Shown piece by piece: positions 31,789 through 40,972 of a DNA stretch of 64,000 bases (position 1 is the first letter of the stretch; each line of letters starts with the position of its first letter). The stretch is from Sellimonas sp963559135 (GTDB lineage Bacteria; Bacillota; Clostridia; Lachnospirales; Lachnospiraceae), in contig CAUWJP010000003.1 of the NCBI GenBank assembly GCA_963559135.1, positions 60,961-124,960 on the forward strand, in the 5' to 3' direction. The translations under genes and the position numbers were made by a program. The notes beneath the pieces were generated by a model. The model worked only from the letters and a program-made list of their open reading frames with translations. It had not been told where the DNA came from and made no database searches.

Positions 31789-33066
31789 GTGGTCAGAAAA
31801 AATATTCGATTTTTTGATATGTTCAGCGGTATAGGGGGATTTCGGGAAGGGCTCAACAGGGCTGGTGGTTTTTCCTGTGTTGGACATTGCGAAATCGATA
31901 AGTATGCAGACCGAAGTTATCGAGCAATTTTTAACACAGAAGGAGAGTGGTTTTGTAATGACGCAAAAAAAATACGACCAGAAGAACTACCAGAGTTTGA
32001 TCTCTTGTGCGGAGGATTTCCGTGCCAGGCTTTTTCAGTTGCTGGAAAAAGACAAGGTTTTGAAGATGCCAGAGGAACTTTATTCTTTGAAATTGCCAGA
32101 CTGGTTAAAGCAAGACGACCTCCGTATCTTTTACTTGAAAATGTACCCGGATTGTTATCGCATAACAAAGGCGCGACGTTTAACACCATCTTATATACGC
32201 TTTATGAACTGGGGTATCATGTGGAATGGCAAGTGCTTAACAGCAAGGATTTCGGAGTCCCTCAGTCCAGAAAAAGAGTGTATCTTATCGGATATCTTGA
32301 TGAAAGATGTGCCGGAAAAATATTACCTTTCACCGGAGCAAACAAGAAGGCTCTTGTTCAAATCGTCCCAGGCTGCCAAGGGAGCAGAGTTTATTCCAAA
32401 GACGGATTAAGCTGTACTATCACTTCCACTGCAGGAGGGATGGGAGGAAAAACAGGGCTTTATGATGTTGGAGTACCCATTAAGGAAAATACCAAAAAAG
32501 GTTATAAGATGGCATATGAAGGCGACAGCATTGATCTGGGATATGCCGGGATGAATACCCGACGGGGAAGAGTGGGGCATCAGGTTGCCCATACGCTGAC
32601 AACGGGCAGTACCCAGGGAACCGTGCATTTTGTAGATCTGGATTCCAGACTGCGTGTAACCGAAGTGGCACGCTGTATCACAACAAGGCAGAATAGCCTT
32701 AGTGACAAACATCTAGGGGAACGCTCCGGAGCATTGGAAGAAGAGGGACCAAGAGCTGTTTTGACACCCGAAAGGAAAAATATCCGTCAACAGGGACGTA
32801 GGATGAAAGCACCAGAGGAAGAAATGTTCACTTTAACTGCACAGGACCGGCATGGGGTGTGTTATGAAGGAAGAATCCGGAGACTGACACCACGGGAATG
32901 CCTGAGATTACAGGGATATTATGAGGAACAGATCGACAAGATTTTGGAACTTAATTCTGATGCACAGGCATATAAGCAGGCAGGAAACGGGGTAACCGTT
33001 AATGTGATCGAAGCCATAGGAAGACGCTTGTTTCAGGTACATTCCGGTATCCATATTCTGCAGTAA
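31789..33066 (+). CDS. DNA (cytosine-5)-methyltransferase
   Basis: A roughly 425-residue C5 DNA methyltransferase. Motif I is FFDMFSGIGGFREGL, motif IV GGFPCQAFSVAG with the catalytic Cys near residue 79, motif VI ENVPG, motif VIII QSRKRVYLIG, and motifs IX-X RRLTPRECLRLQGY and AGNGVTVNVIEAIG. No restriction enzyme is next to it, so an orphan role, such as protecting the element from host restriction, is likely. The start is unclear: GTG 31789 abuts GAAGGGA, and the longer GTG 31753 lies in the terminator stem; homologues begin just before the RFFD motif. A 181-codon ORF runs in another frame inside it. Confidence 0.9.
   Translation: MVRKNIRFFDMFSGIGGFREGLNRAGGFSCVGHCEIDKYADRSYRAIFNTEGEWFCNDAKKIRPEELPEFDLLCGGFPCQAFSVAGKRQGFEDARGTLFFEIARLVKARRPPYLLLENVPGLLSHNKGATFNTILYTLYELGYHVEWQVLNSKDFGVPQSRKRVYLIGYLDERCAGKILPFTGANKKALVQIVPGCQGSRVYSKDGLSCTITSTAGGMGGKTGLYDVGVPIKENTKKGYKMAYEGDSIDLGYAGMNTRRGRVGHQVAHTLTTGSTQGTVHFVDLDSRLRVTEVARCITTRQNSLSDKHLGERSGALEEEGPRAVLTPERKNIRQQGRRMKAPEEEMFTLTAQDRHGVCYEGRIRRLTPRECLRLQGYYEEQIDKILELNSDAQAYKQAGNGVTVNVIEAIGRRLFQVHSGIHILQ
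31958..32410 (+). CDS. Candidate overprinted ORF within the C5 methyltransferase gene
   Basis: Read in the +1 frame relative to the methyltransferase, an ORF open from 31865 gives 150 codons from ATG 31958, with AAGGAGAG 10-17 bases upstream. Its composition looks protein-like: DDLRIFYLKMYPDCYRITKA, then MNWGIMWNGKCLTARIS and LSDILMKDVPEKYYLSPEQT. From memory, the last blocks resemble small uncharacterised proteins of phages and ICEs (LSxILEDxVPxKYxLS pattern). Either an alternative-frame gene is used here, or the resemblance arises because such database entries are out-of-frame readings of related methyltransferases. Expression is unproven. Confidence 0.35.
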   Translation: MTQKKYDQKNYQSLISCAEDFRARLFQLLEKDKVLKMPEELYSLKLPDWLKQDDLRIFYLKMYPDCYRITKARRLTPSYIRFMNWGIMWNGKCLTARISESLSPEKECILSDILMKDVPEKYYLSPEQTRRLLFKSSQAAKGAEFIPKTD

Positions 33067-33078
33067 GGTGGTGTCAGG

Positions 33079-34032
33079 ATGGATTTGAAAGAACAATACT
33101 TTGGAACCGAAATAGAAATGACGGGGATTACCAGAGAAGAGGCAGCAAACGCAGTAGGAGAATTGTTTGGAACACAGCCATATTATATTGGAACCTATTA
33201 CAGTACTTGGGGAGTCAGAGATCTGGAAGGAAAAGAGTGGAAGTTTACCTACGATGGGAGCATCCATACACAGCGAAGAAATGGAAACCGTTATGTTTAT
33301 GCAGATAGTGAGTACAGCACAGAAATGGTCAGTCCGAAACTGGAATATGGCGAAATGGAAAAACTGCAACAGGTTGTGCGCTGTTTAAGAAGCCATGGGG
33401 GAAAAGTCAATTCCTCCTGTGGAATGCATGTTCATGTGGATGCCTCCAATCATACACCACGAAGCTTAAAGAATGCGCTCACGATCATGTATTCCAAAGA
33501 AGATATTTTATTTAAAGCACTGCAGGTAAATCCCAGCCGGGTGGAACAATGGTGTAAAAAAGTCCGTGAAAATGTGCTGGAAGATATCCGGAAAATGCCT
33601 TCCGGGAATATGTCCATGGATAAATTTCGTCAGCTGTGGTATGAGGAAAGAAGAATGGGAGGAAGATCGCATAGTCACTATGATGATACCAGGTACTATG
33701 CGCTGAACCTGCATGCTGTGTTTGATAAGGGAACGGTGGAATGGCGGTGTTTTAACAGTACCCTCCATGCAGGAAAAGTACGTGCAAATATCACCCTTGC
33801 TTTAGCAATTTCTGCTCAAGCTATCAATCAGAAATGTACCCATATGAGAAAGACGGAGATTTCTGAAAACCCCTGTTTTACTTTTCGGACCTTTCTTCTT
33901 CGGCTTGGCCTGATCGGACCAGAATATAAGAATGTGCGGAAACACTTATTGGATCATCTGGAAGGGGACAAAGCATGGAGATATGACAAGAACACCTATG
34001 AATGTCTGAAGAGAAAGCAGGAAGAGCGATAA
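33079..34032 (+). CDS. Amidoligase family enzyme
   Basis: A 317-residue member of the glutamine-synthetase-like amidoligase family, ATP-dependent enzymes predicted to form amide bonds between an amine and a carboxylate such as a peptide glutamate. Marks are FGTEIEMTG at the N-terminus (metal/ATP site), SSCGMHVHVDAS (about residues 112-123) and VEWRCFNSTLHAGKV (about 220-234). The gamma-glutamylcyclotransferase gene follows within 14 bases, an association known for this family, and a giant surface adhesin comes next. The substrate is unknown. GTAAGGTGGTGTCAGG provides the RBS. Confidence 0.85.
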   Translation: MDLKEQYFGTEIEMTGITREEAANAVGELFGTQPYYIGTYYSTWGVRDLEGKEWKFTYDGSIHTQRRNGNRYVYADSEYSTEMVSPKLEYGEMEKLQQVVRCLRSHGGKVNSSCGMHVHVDASNHTPRSLKNALTIMYSKEDILFKALQVNPSRVEQWCKKVRENVLEDIRKMPSGNMSMDKFRQLWYEERRMGGRSHSHYDDTRYYALNLHAVFDKGTVEWRCFNSTLHAGKVRANITLALAISAQAINQKCTHMRKTEISENPCFTFRTFLLRLGLIGPEYKNVRKHLLDHLEGDKAWRYDKNTYECLKRKQEER

Positions 34033-34045
34033 AGGAGGGAAAGTT

Positions 34046-34549
34046 ATCAAAGAACGTTTGTATTTTGCGTATGGAAGTAACATGAATCTGGATCAAATGG
34101 AATTTCGATGCCCGGATGCAGAAGTAATAGGAAATGTAATGGTGAAAGATTACCGCTTGGCATTCCGGGGGAATAGCAGGGGAAATGGAGTAGCCAGTAT
34201 CCTGCCGGAGCAAGGGGAACAGGTATCGGGTGTGTTATGGAGTATTACAGAAAAATGCGAAAAAAGCCTGGATTACTATGAAGGATATCCATATCTGTAT
34301 GGAAAACAGGATATTCTTGTGCAGTGTGAAGATGGGCAGGAACTTTATGCAGCTGTATATATTATGAATGAACCCTACCAGAGCCAACCGGCACTTCCGG
34401 GCAAATTATATCTGGAAGGGATTCTGGAAGGATGCAGGCAGAATGGATTATCGGAAAATGAGATTCAAAAAGCTGTCCATGCGACCAGAAAAGAAATGAA
34501 GAAGCAAGAGAAGAAAAAAGAGTCTCATGGTCGAGAAGTGGGACGATAA
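34046..34549 (+). CDS. Gamma-glutamylcyclotransferase (AIG2/GGCT-like), probable ATC start
   Basis: A 167-residue GGCT-fold protein with FAYGSNMNLDQM near the N-terminus and the catalytic Glu in SLDYYEGYPYLYG. GGCT enzymes release 5-oxoproline from gamma-glutamyl amides, the chemical reverse of what the neighbouring amidoligase may form. AAAGGAGGGA ends 5 bases before an in-frame ATC (34046), giving (M)KERLYFAYGSN; the annotated-style TTG at 34058 is 17 bases away from the RBS. The 3' end overlaps the upstream ORF region of the adhesin gene. Function as editor or immunity partner is inferred. Confidence 0.8.
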   Translation: MKERLYFAYGSNMNLDQMEFRCPDAEVIGNVMVKDYRLAFRGNSRGNGVASILPEQGEQVSGVLWSITEKCEKSLDYYEGYPYLYGKQDILVQCEDGQELYAAVYIMNEPYQSQPALPGKLYLEGILEGCRQNGLSENEIQKAVHATRKEMKKQEKKKESHGREVGR

Positions 34550-34565
34550 GGATAAAGGAGAAAGA

Positions 34566-37500
34566 ATGATTATGAAAGGAAAATGGAAAACCAGAGCCAT
34601 GGCATTTGTCATGGCTTTTAGTATGGGAATGAGTTCGATGATTTCTTCATCCGTTTATGCTGCGGCGGAACAGCCGGAGACAAAAGTAGAAACGGAAACG
34701 CAGGTATTTGAGGAACAGACGGAAGAGAAGGTAAGAGCAGAAGATATTGTAAAAGATGTCTCAGATAAAGAGTTCCGGGTAGAAACTTCTATGGAAGGGA
34801 TTTCTTATGACCCGGAGCGGGAGAGTGTACTGCTGTCTGAAATCAAAGATCAGGATGGAGGCTCTTTCCAGCCGGAAAACCCAGGTGTTTATTACGCACA
34901 GTATCTGGTTACCCCAAAAGATGGAAGTGAGCCATATATGATTGGACGGACCATCACATTGACCGATACGGAAGGGCTGGCACACTCGGAATCCAATGGC
35001 GGGGAGAAACAGAAGGAAGATACGTCTTCTGAGGAAGATTCGGAGCAGCCTCTTCCTGTAGAGATTACCAGTTCCCAGCCGGAAGATACCCCGGATGTCC
35101 TTGCAGAGCTGGAAAGAGATATTGAAGAGGGAAATGTGATGATGCTTTCTGCTGCAGATGGTATGGGAAAAAGTGAAACAGTCCATCTGAATAAAGGACG
35201 GACCATTTACTATCCGGATTATTTAGGTAATTATCTGACCTGTTTATTTACGGTGAATGGAAAACTGGCGTACTGTCTGGAATCCCACCGTGCATCACCG
35301 CCTACTGGTGACTATGTTGCGGATATTCTGGAAAGTAATAAGAATCTTCAGAAAGTTCTTTATTATGGGTATGGCGGAGCCGGAGATATCACAGGCAGTT
35401 ACCTGTCTGGGAAAAGTGATGACGAAAAGTATGTTTATACCCATCTTGCAGCATCTTATGCCTATTGTGGGGATCTGGCATTTACAGGATGCCCGTATGA
35501 AAACCTGGTCAATGCAGGTGTGATTGCTTATATCAATCACTTATTTGGCATGGAAGAGCCGCCAAAAGGTGAGCTGTCTTTTTCCAATGCAAATGTGACT
35601 GCAGTAAGAGAAGGTGATATCCAGAAAACACCAGATATTACATTGAACGGTGACCATCGGAATAAGATTACCATTCCTGTTCCACAGGGTGTAACCGGAT
35701 ATAACAAGTCAAAAGGAACAAATGTAAGCGGCGGAAATCTGGAAGTTTATGGGGGAGATACGTTCTATCTGCAGGCACCTCTTACGGTAACTGGGAAATG
35801 GGAAAGCGGGCAGCTTTATGGTTCTGTCCGTGAGAGCTGGAAAACATTGGTTTTAACTTCCACCGGAGGAAACAATCAGGATATCGGAGCATTTATCTCT
35901 GAAAAAGCAGCTCCGGTATCTTTTGATATCCAGTGGCTAAATCTTGCCAGAGTTAAGATTCTGAAAAAGGATGCGGAGACAGGGAACCCGTTAGATGGTG
36001 CAGTCTATGGCGTTTATAAAAACAGTACCTGTACGGACCAGCTGTTGACCATTGCTATGACAGGTGAAGACGGTATCAGTTACAGTGACTATTTTGATGC
36101 AGCATTAGAAACTGTTTATGTAAAAGAGATCACAGCGCCTAATGGATATGCAATCAATAAGACTGTATATCCGGTTCATGTGTCCGCTGGATCAAGTGTA
36201 GAGGTAGAAGCAGTAAATACCTCGGTAAAAGGCAAGATCACGGTGAAGAAACAGGACGTGGATACGGGAGATTTCCTTCCGCAGGGAGATGCAAAACTGG
36301 ACGGTGCTGTTTACGGGCTGTATGCGAAAGAAGATATCCAGAAACCAGATGGAACTGGAGTTTTATACAAAGCAGGAAGCCTGATTCAGGAAAAAACCTT
36401 TGGAAAGAGCGGAGAAATCGTATTTGAGAATGTATACCTTGGAGCAATGTATGTGAAAGAAATCGCTGCACCAGAAGGATACCTTCTGGACGAAACGGAA
36501 TATGATGCAACGCTTATTTATGAAGGACAGGAAAAACCGATTGTAGTAAAGGCGCTGACTGTCAAGGAAAAAGTTAAGAAACAGGCGTTTCAGATCATTA
36601 AGATTTCAGAGGATGGAGATCAGACGGAGACAGATTTAGTGGAGGGAGCAGAATTTACCATATATCTGGTCAGCAATCTCTCCAAAGTAAAAGACGGTAC
36701 CTTAAAACCGGGAAATGGTTCTGAATTTACCCCGGAAGATTTTATTGGTTATGATTTTACAGACGAAGAAGTGGCAGTCACATATGAGGATGGGAAAGAA
36801 ATAGAAGTACCTGTCCTTGTAACAGATAAAAAAGGATATGCCAAGAGCGTGGAACTTCCATATGGACAGTATGTGGTTGCAGAGACCAAAACACCGGAAA
36901 ATCTGAAACAAGTCCATCCGTTTTTGGTAACTGTAAACGAAGACAGCAGAGATCCGCAGGAATGGAGAGTCTTTGATGACCGCCCATTTGAATTCATGCT
37001 GAAGATCATAAAGAAAGATGCGGAAACAGACCATAATGTATTAAATAATTCTGCAACTTATAAGATTTGGGATTTTGAGAAAAAAGCATATGTGGAACAA
37101 ATGGTATATTATCCAGAGAAAGAGAAAATCTCTGAGTTTTCCACTAATGCAGACGGATATCTGATCCTGCCAGAAGAATTAAAGGCAGGGCATTATCGGA
37201 TTGAAGAAATCCAGGCACCGGATGGATATGTGAGACAAGGGTATGAGGAAGAACAAACAAAGGCTATTGAAATTGTGATTAATTCTGACACGCCTCATCA
37301 GATCGATCCGGATACAGGCGCTTATATTGTGGAAGTCGTACAGTATAATGAGGTGCAGACAGGTCATCTTACTTTGCAAAAAGTAGGAGAACAGCTAAAA
37401 ACAGTCAAAGATGAGAACCTGCTGGAAAAAGCAAAAAAATTCTTTGTAACATTGAAAGATATGGTTATGGGGGAAGTTTCAGTTGAATCTGGACTGGAAA

Positions 37501-39158
37501 AGAAGTTTATCTATGAGGAATCCGGTGTGGAAGGAGCTGTTTTTGAACTTCATGCGAAAGAAACCATCTATACGCCAGACGGAGCTGTAGATGAGAATGG
37601 AAACCGCATCATCCGTTATGAAAAAGATGCACTTGTGGCAACGCTGACTACAGATGAAGATGGGAAAGCGGAAATAGGAGAGTTGCCATTAGGAAGTTAT
37701 TATTTAAAAGAAACGACAGCTGGTGACCATTTTGTCTTAAATCCTGAACAGAAGGAGTTCACACTTTCTGCAGAAGATGACACAGTATCCGTTGTTTATG
37801 AAGGTGTTACTTATAAGAATGAGCGGCAGAAAATCCAAATTTCTGTGGAGAAGAAAAATTCCGTAACCAAAGAAGCACTGGAGGGTGTGGTGTTTGGTTT
37901 GTATGCCGGGGAAGATATCAAAAATACGCAGGGCAAGGTTGTGGTGGAAAAAGATACGCTGCTTGAAACAAAAGCGACAGATCAGGAAGGCAGACTTACC
38001 TTTGAAAGTGACCTGTGGCATGGACATTATTATGTAAAAGAAGACCAGCATCTGCCGGGATATCTGCCAAATGATGAAATCTGGGAAATTGATGCAACGT
38101 ATGAAGACCAGAATCTTCCGGCTATCCTTCTGGAAAAGGAAGTAGAGAACCAGCCGACAGAAAGCTATTTTACAAAGACAGATATTGTAACCGGTGAACC
38201 GGTAGAAGGTGCAAAACTGCAGATTCTGGATGAAGAAGGAACCGTTGTCCGTGAATGGATCACAACCAAGGAAGAACATCTGGAATATGCACTTCCGGCG
38301 GGAAACTATATCCTTCATGAAGAACTTCCACCGTTAGAGGATGGATATGTAAGTGCAGAGGATGTGTCTTTTGAGGTTAAAGAAGATGGAACGATCACAA
38401 AAGTGGAAATGAAGGATGATTTTTCAAAAGTGGATATCAGCAAAACGGATATTACTGGAGATACCGAGCTTGTAGGTGTGAAACTTCAGGTATTAAACAG
38501 CAAAGAAGAAGTGCTGGATGAATGGATTTCCGATGGAACAGAACATCCGATTGAATATCTGCCAGTGGGAGAAGAACTGACGCTCCGTGAAACCCAGACA
38601 ATTTCTGGATACACGCTGGCGGAGGATGTGAAGTTTACTTTAGAGGATACGGGTGAAGTACAGAAGGTATCCATGAAAAATGAATTTGTCTATGGAAAAA
38701 TCTTCTTAAGGAAAACAGACCTTCAAAGCGGAGATGCCCTTGCAGGTGCAGAATTTGAAATCCGGAATAAAACGACCAATGAAGTGGCCGGAGTTCTTAA
38801 GACAGACCAGAACGGGCAGGCAGAAAGTGAAGAACTGCTGATCGGAAGTTATAACGAGAAAGGAATCAAAGAACTGTTCCAGTATGAAGTTGTGGAAACA
38901 AAGGCTCCAGAGGGATACCAGCTGGATTCCAGGCCACATCCGGTTACCTTTGATTTAGAAGGGGAAAAGGATGGAGAGATTTTAGTGGAGCTGGATGTGA
39001 CCAATCAGAGAATCCCAACAGATGCTCCAAAAACAGGGGATGATACGGTATCACCAATGCTGCTTCTTGGTATTTGTGCGGTTTGTACAGGAATACTGAT
39101 TGGATGCTTTGTTTATCGCAAGAAAAAGCAGGAAACAGATGAAAAAGAAGAAAACTAA
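34566..39158 (+). CDS. Thioester/Cna-B repeat surface adhesin, cell-wall anchored
   Basis: A 1530-residue secreted surface protein. A signal peptide ends near SSVYAAAEQ. An N-terminal thioester-like domain (about 205-330) has YCLESH with Cys237, which in this family forms a Cys-Gln thioester to bind host surfaces covalently. About nine SpaA/Cna-B beta-sandwich repeats follow (first near 460, last near 1375), several with the Lys-x-Asp start (KKDAETG, KTDIVTG) and Glu (YVKE) needed for isopeptide bonds. The C-terminus has APKTGDD, a hydrophobic helix and KKKQ, a sortase signal with Ala in place of Leu. AAAGGAG sets the start. Confidence 0.88.
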   Translation: MIMKGKWKTRAMAFVMAFSMGMSSMISSSVYAAAEQPETKVETETQVFEEQTEEKVRAEDIVKDVSDKEFRVETSMEGISYDPERESVLLSEIKDQDGGSFQPENPGVYYAQYLVTPKDGSEPYMIGRTITLTDTEGLAHSESNGGEKQKEDTSSEEDSEQPLPVEITSSQPEDTPDVLAELERDIEEGNVMMLSAADGMGKSETVHLNKGRTIYYPDYLGNYLTCLFTVNGKLAYCLESHRASPPTGDYVADILESNKNLQKVLYYGYGGAGDITGSYLSGKSDDEKYVYTHLAASYAYCGDLAFTGCPYENLVNAGVIAYINHLFGMEEPPKGELSFSNANVTAVREGDIQKTPDITLNGDHRNKITIPVPQGVTGYNKSKGTNVSGGNLEVYGGDTFYLQAPLTVTGKWESGQLYGSVRESWKTLVLTSTGGNNQDIGAFISEKAAPVSFDIQWLNLARVKILKKDAETGNPLDGAVYGVYKNSTCTDQLLTIAMTGEDGISYSDYFDAALETVYVKEITAPNGYAINKTVYPVHVSAGSSVEVEAVNTSVKGKITVKKQDVDTGDFLPQGDAKLDGAVYGLYAKEDIQKPDGTGVLYKAGSLIQEKTFGKSGEIVFENVYLGAMYVKEIAAPEGYLLDETEYDATLIYEGQEKPIVVKALTVKEKVKKQAFQIIKISEDGDQTETDLVEGAEFTIYLVSNLSKVKDGTLKPGNGSEFTPEDFIGYDFTDEEVAVTYEDGKEIEVPVLVTDKKGYAKSVELPYGQYVVAETKTPENLKQVHPFLVTVNEDSRDPQEWRVFDDRPFEFMLKIIKKDAETDHNVLNNSATYKIWDFEKKAYVEQMVYYPEKEKISEFSTNADGYLILPEELKAGHYRIEEIQAPDGYVRQGYEEEQTKAIEIVINSDTPHQIDPDTGAYIVEVVQYNEVQTGHLTLQKVGEQLKTVKDENLLEKAKKFFVTLKDMVMGEVSVESGLEKKFIYEESGVEGAVFELHAKETIYTPDGAVDENGNRIIRYEKDALVATLTTDEDGKAEIGELPLGSYYLKETTAGDHFVLNPEQKEFTLSAEDDTVSVVYEGVTYKNERQKIQISVEKKNSVTKEALEGVVFGLYAGEDIKNTQGKVVVEKDTLLETKATDQEGRLTFESDLWHGHYYVKEDQHLPGYLPNDEIWEIDATYEDQNLPAILLEKEVENQPTESYFTKTDIVTGEPVEGAKLQILDEEGTVVREWITTKEEHLEYALPAGNYILHEELPPLEDGYVSAEDVSFEVKEDGTITKVEMKDDFSKVDISKTDITGDTELVGVKLQVLNSKEEVLDEWISDGTEHPIEYLPVGEELTLRETQTISGYTLAEDVKFTLEDTGEVQKVSMKNEFVYGKIFLRKTDLQSGDALAGAEFEIRNKTTNEVAGVLKTDQNGQAESEELLIGSYNEKGIKELFQYEVVETKAPEGYQLDSRPHPVTFDLEGEKDGEILVELDVTNQRIPTDAPKTGDDTVSPMLLLGICAVCTGILIGCFVYRKKKQETDEKEEN

Positions 39159-39475
39159 ATAATAGTGGTATTTCAAAACAGCCGGGAAAATAGGAAAACC
39201 GGCTGGAAAAGAAAGGTGTCCGAGAAGTGTTCGAAATCCATGATCTCTCATCCTCTCTTCCAGCTGGAAGTGTTCAAAACAAGGAGAATTGCAACAGGGT
39301 GTTGACGAGCCTTCCTGTGTGTAGTCTGTTCTTACATGCAGGAAAGCGCCAGGATCCTCCTGATGTAGGGTAGAAAAAAGAGATTTAAAGATGGGAATTC
39401 TTGTACTGGCGAGGCAGACGGAATATAATGAAATTAACTAGGAAATTCTGTGTGAAAATGCAAGGGGGAATGTTC
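39159..39475 (+). other. 317 bases without a clear gene
   Basis: Contains a weak hairpin AGCCGG/CCGGCT (about 39180-39205) near the adhesin stop and a palindromic CCAGCTGG. TTGACG at about 39302 has no good -10. No SAM-riboswitch core was seen although metK is near. Confidence 0.4.
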
Positions 39476-39712
39476 GTGAAGTCTCTATTTTCTTATGCTG
39501 ACGCATATATTAAGAACTGTACGTGGAAGGATCTGGCACTCGTTAAGTTCTGCTTATGTGCCATCGGAGTCATGATTGGGTTGAGTGTTCCAAAGGAGAA
39601 AAGGAAGATTCCGTTTCTGGGGTCACTTCTCGTTTTTCTGGTGACTTATTTCCCTTTGATGGGGAAATTTATCCGTGTCATAAAAGTAGAACGGAAAAAA
39701 CAAACAGCATAA
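39476..39712 (+). CDS. Small membrane protein (phosphate-permease-like annotation family)
   Basis: A 78-residue protein, KSLFSYADAYIKNCTWKDLALVKFCL, then two hydrophobic helices (about 22-38 and 47-65) separated by VPKEKRKIPF. It resembles small Lachnospiraceae proteins labelled 'permease of phosphate ABC transporter', a name with no functional basis. CAAGGGGGAATGTTC places the start at GTG 39476; longer in-frame starts (39401, 39428) lack an RBS. A terminator separates it from metK. Confidence 0.6.
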   Translation: MKSLFSYADAYIKNCTWKDLALVKFCLCAIGVMIGLSVPKEKRKIPFLGSLLVFLVTYFPLMGKFIRVIKVERKKQTA

Positions 39713-39751
39713 ATCCAGCCTGTAAAAAGGCAGGGTAAAAAAGAGAAAAAT

Positions 39752-39793
39752 AAACAGCAGGAATGCGGTAAGTATCGTGTTCCTGCTGTTTTT
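39752..39793 (+). terminator. Terminator/attenuator upstream of metK
   Basis: AAACAGCAGGAA pairs with TTCCTGCTGTTT, followed by TTT. It lies 20 bases before the metK start, so it may reduce read-through into metK. Confidence 0.75.
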
Positions 39794-39814
39794 GTCTGAA
39801 AGGAGAAAAAAGAT

Positions 39815-40972
39815 ATGAAACGATTTTATACAGCGGAATCTGTAACAGAAGGGCATCCGGATAAACTCTGTGATCTGATTGCAGATAGTATCCTGGATGA
39901 GTGTTTGAAAGGGGATCCAGAAGCAAGAGTAGCCTGTGAGGTATTTGCAACAAAGGGAACGGTACTTCTGGCCGGGGAAATTACAAGTAAGTATGAGCCG
40001 GATGTTTTGGCGGTTGCTGAAGATGTAGTAGAAAAAGTCGGATACCAGGCAGGAGAAATCCTCTTTGATGCCTTGATCCATCAGCAAAGCCCGGATATCG
40101 CACAGGGTGTTCAAAACTCCATGGAATCCAGAAAGCAGCATGTAGCTGGCGAAGAATGGAAAATGGGAGCCGGAGATCAGGGAGTCATGACGGGGTATGC
40201 ATGCAGTGAAACGAAACAATTTCTGCCACTTCCCGTGGTACTGGCACATCGGATTGTCCGGGAATTGTCGGCTTGCAGGATCAGTGAATATATCCGGGGA
40301 TTACTGCCAGATGGGAAAGCACAGATAACCGTGGAATATGAAGATGGGAAACCTGTCCGTTTGGATACGGTCATTGTGTCCTGCCAGCATGCTGAAGAAA
40401 AGTCCCAAAAAGATCTGGAACGGGAGATTCGGCAGAAAGTGTTACGCCTGGCACTGCGGCTGCTTCCACCAGATGAGGATACCAGGATTTTGATCAATCC
40501 GTCAGGGAAATTTGTGGTGGGCGGTCTGGATGCAGATACGGGGCTGACAGGAAGGAAATTAATGGTGGACTGTTATGGTAGCATAGCGCCACATGGAGGC
40601 GGTGCCTTTTCTGGAAAAGACGCAACAAAGGTGGATCGTTCAGGGGCATATATGGCAAGGTATATTGCCAAAAACATGGTGGCTGCCGGATTGGCTGAAA
40701 AGTGTTTGGTTTCGCTTGCTTATGCAATTGGTGTGGCAGAACCTGTGATGGTGCAGGTAGATACTTTTGGTACTGGAACTGTGTGTGCGGATGACTGTCT
40801 GGCTGCAGCCATTCCGCTGGTGTTTGGTTTGACGCCAAAACAGATCATAGACCATTTCAAGCTGCAACGTCCAATCTATAGCCAAACAGCGGTGTTTGGA
40901 CATTTTGGAAGAAAGGAGTTTCCGTGGGAACGTACCGATAAGGTAGAAGCACTACGGTCAGCACTATTGTAA
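39815..40972 (+). CDS. metK: ICE-borne S-adenosylmethionine synthetase
   Basis: A 385-residue methionine adenosyltransferase that makes SAM from methionine and ATP. The hallmark motifs are ESVTEGHPDKLCD (residues about 8-20), GAGDQGVMTGYACSET and HGGGAFSGKDATKVDRSGAY, all near canonical. It is unlikely to be the cell's housekeeping copy, since it sits in the ICE between structural and mobility genes. Two SAM-dependent DNA methyltransferases lie on the same element, so local SAM supply for DNA protection in a new host is a plausible role. AAAGGAGAAAAAAG is the RBS. Its stop overlaps the next ATG by one base. Confidence 0.93.
   Translation: MKRFYTAESVTEGHPDKLCDLIADSILDECLKGDPEARVACEVFATKGTVLLAGEITSKYEPDVLAVAEDVVEKVGYQAGEILFDALIHQQSPDIAQGVQNSMESRKQHVAGEEWKMGAGDQGVMTGYACSETKQFLPLPVVLAHRIVRELSACRISEYIRGLLPDGKAQITVEYEDGKPVRLDTVIVSCQHAEEKSQKDLEREIRQKVLRLALRLLPPDEDTRILINPSGKFVVGGLDADTGLTGRKLMVDCYGSIAPHGGGAFSGKDATKVDRSGAYMARYIAKNMVAAGLAEKCLVSLAYAIGVAEPVMVQVDTFGTGTVCADDCLAAAIPLVFGLTPKQIIDHFKLQRPIYSQTAVFGHFGRKEFPWERTDKVEALRSALL

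Noticed and set aside
37737..38318. 193-residue minus-strand ORF over the adhesin gene
   Set aside because: Phe/Ile/Cys-rich antisense of repetitive Cna-B codons, not a protein-like sequence.
39159..39814. SAM riboswitch before metK
   Set aside because: No SAM-I core sequence; only a terminator hairpin is found.
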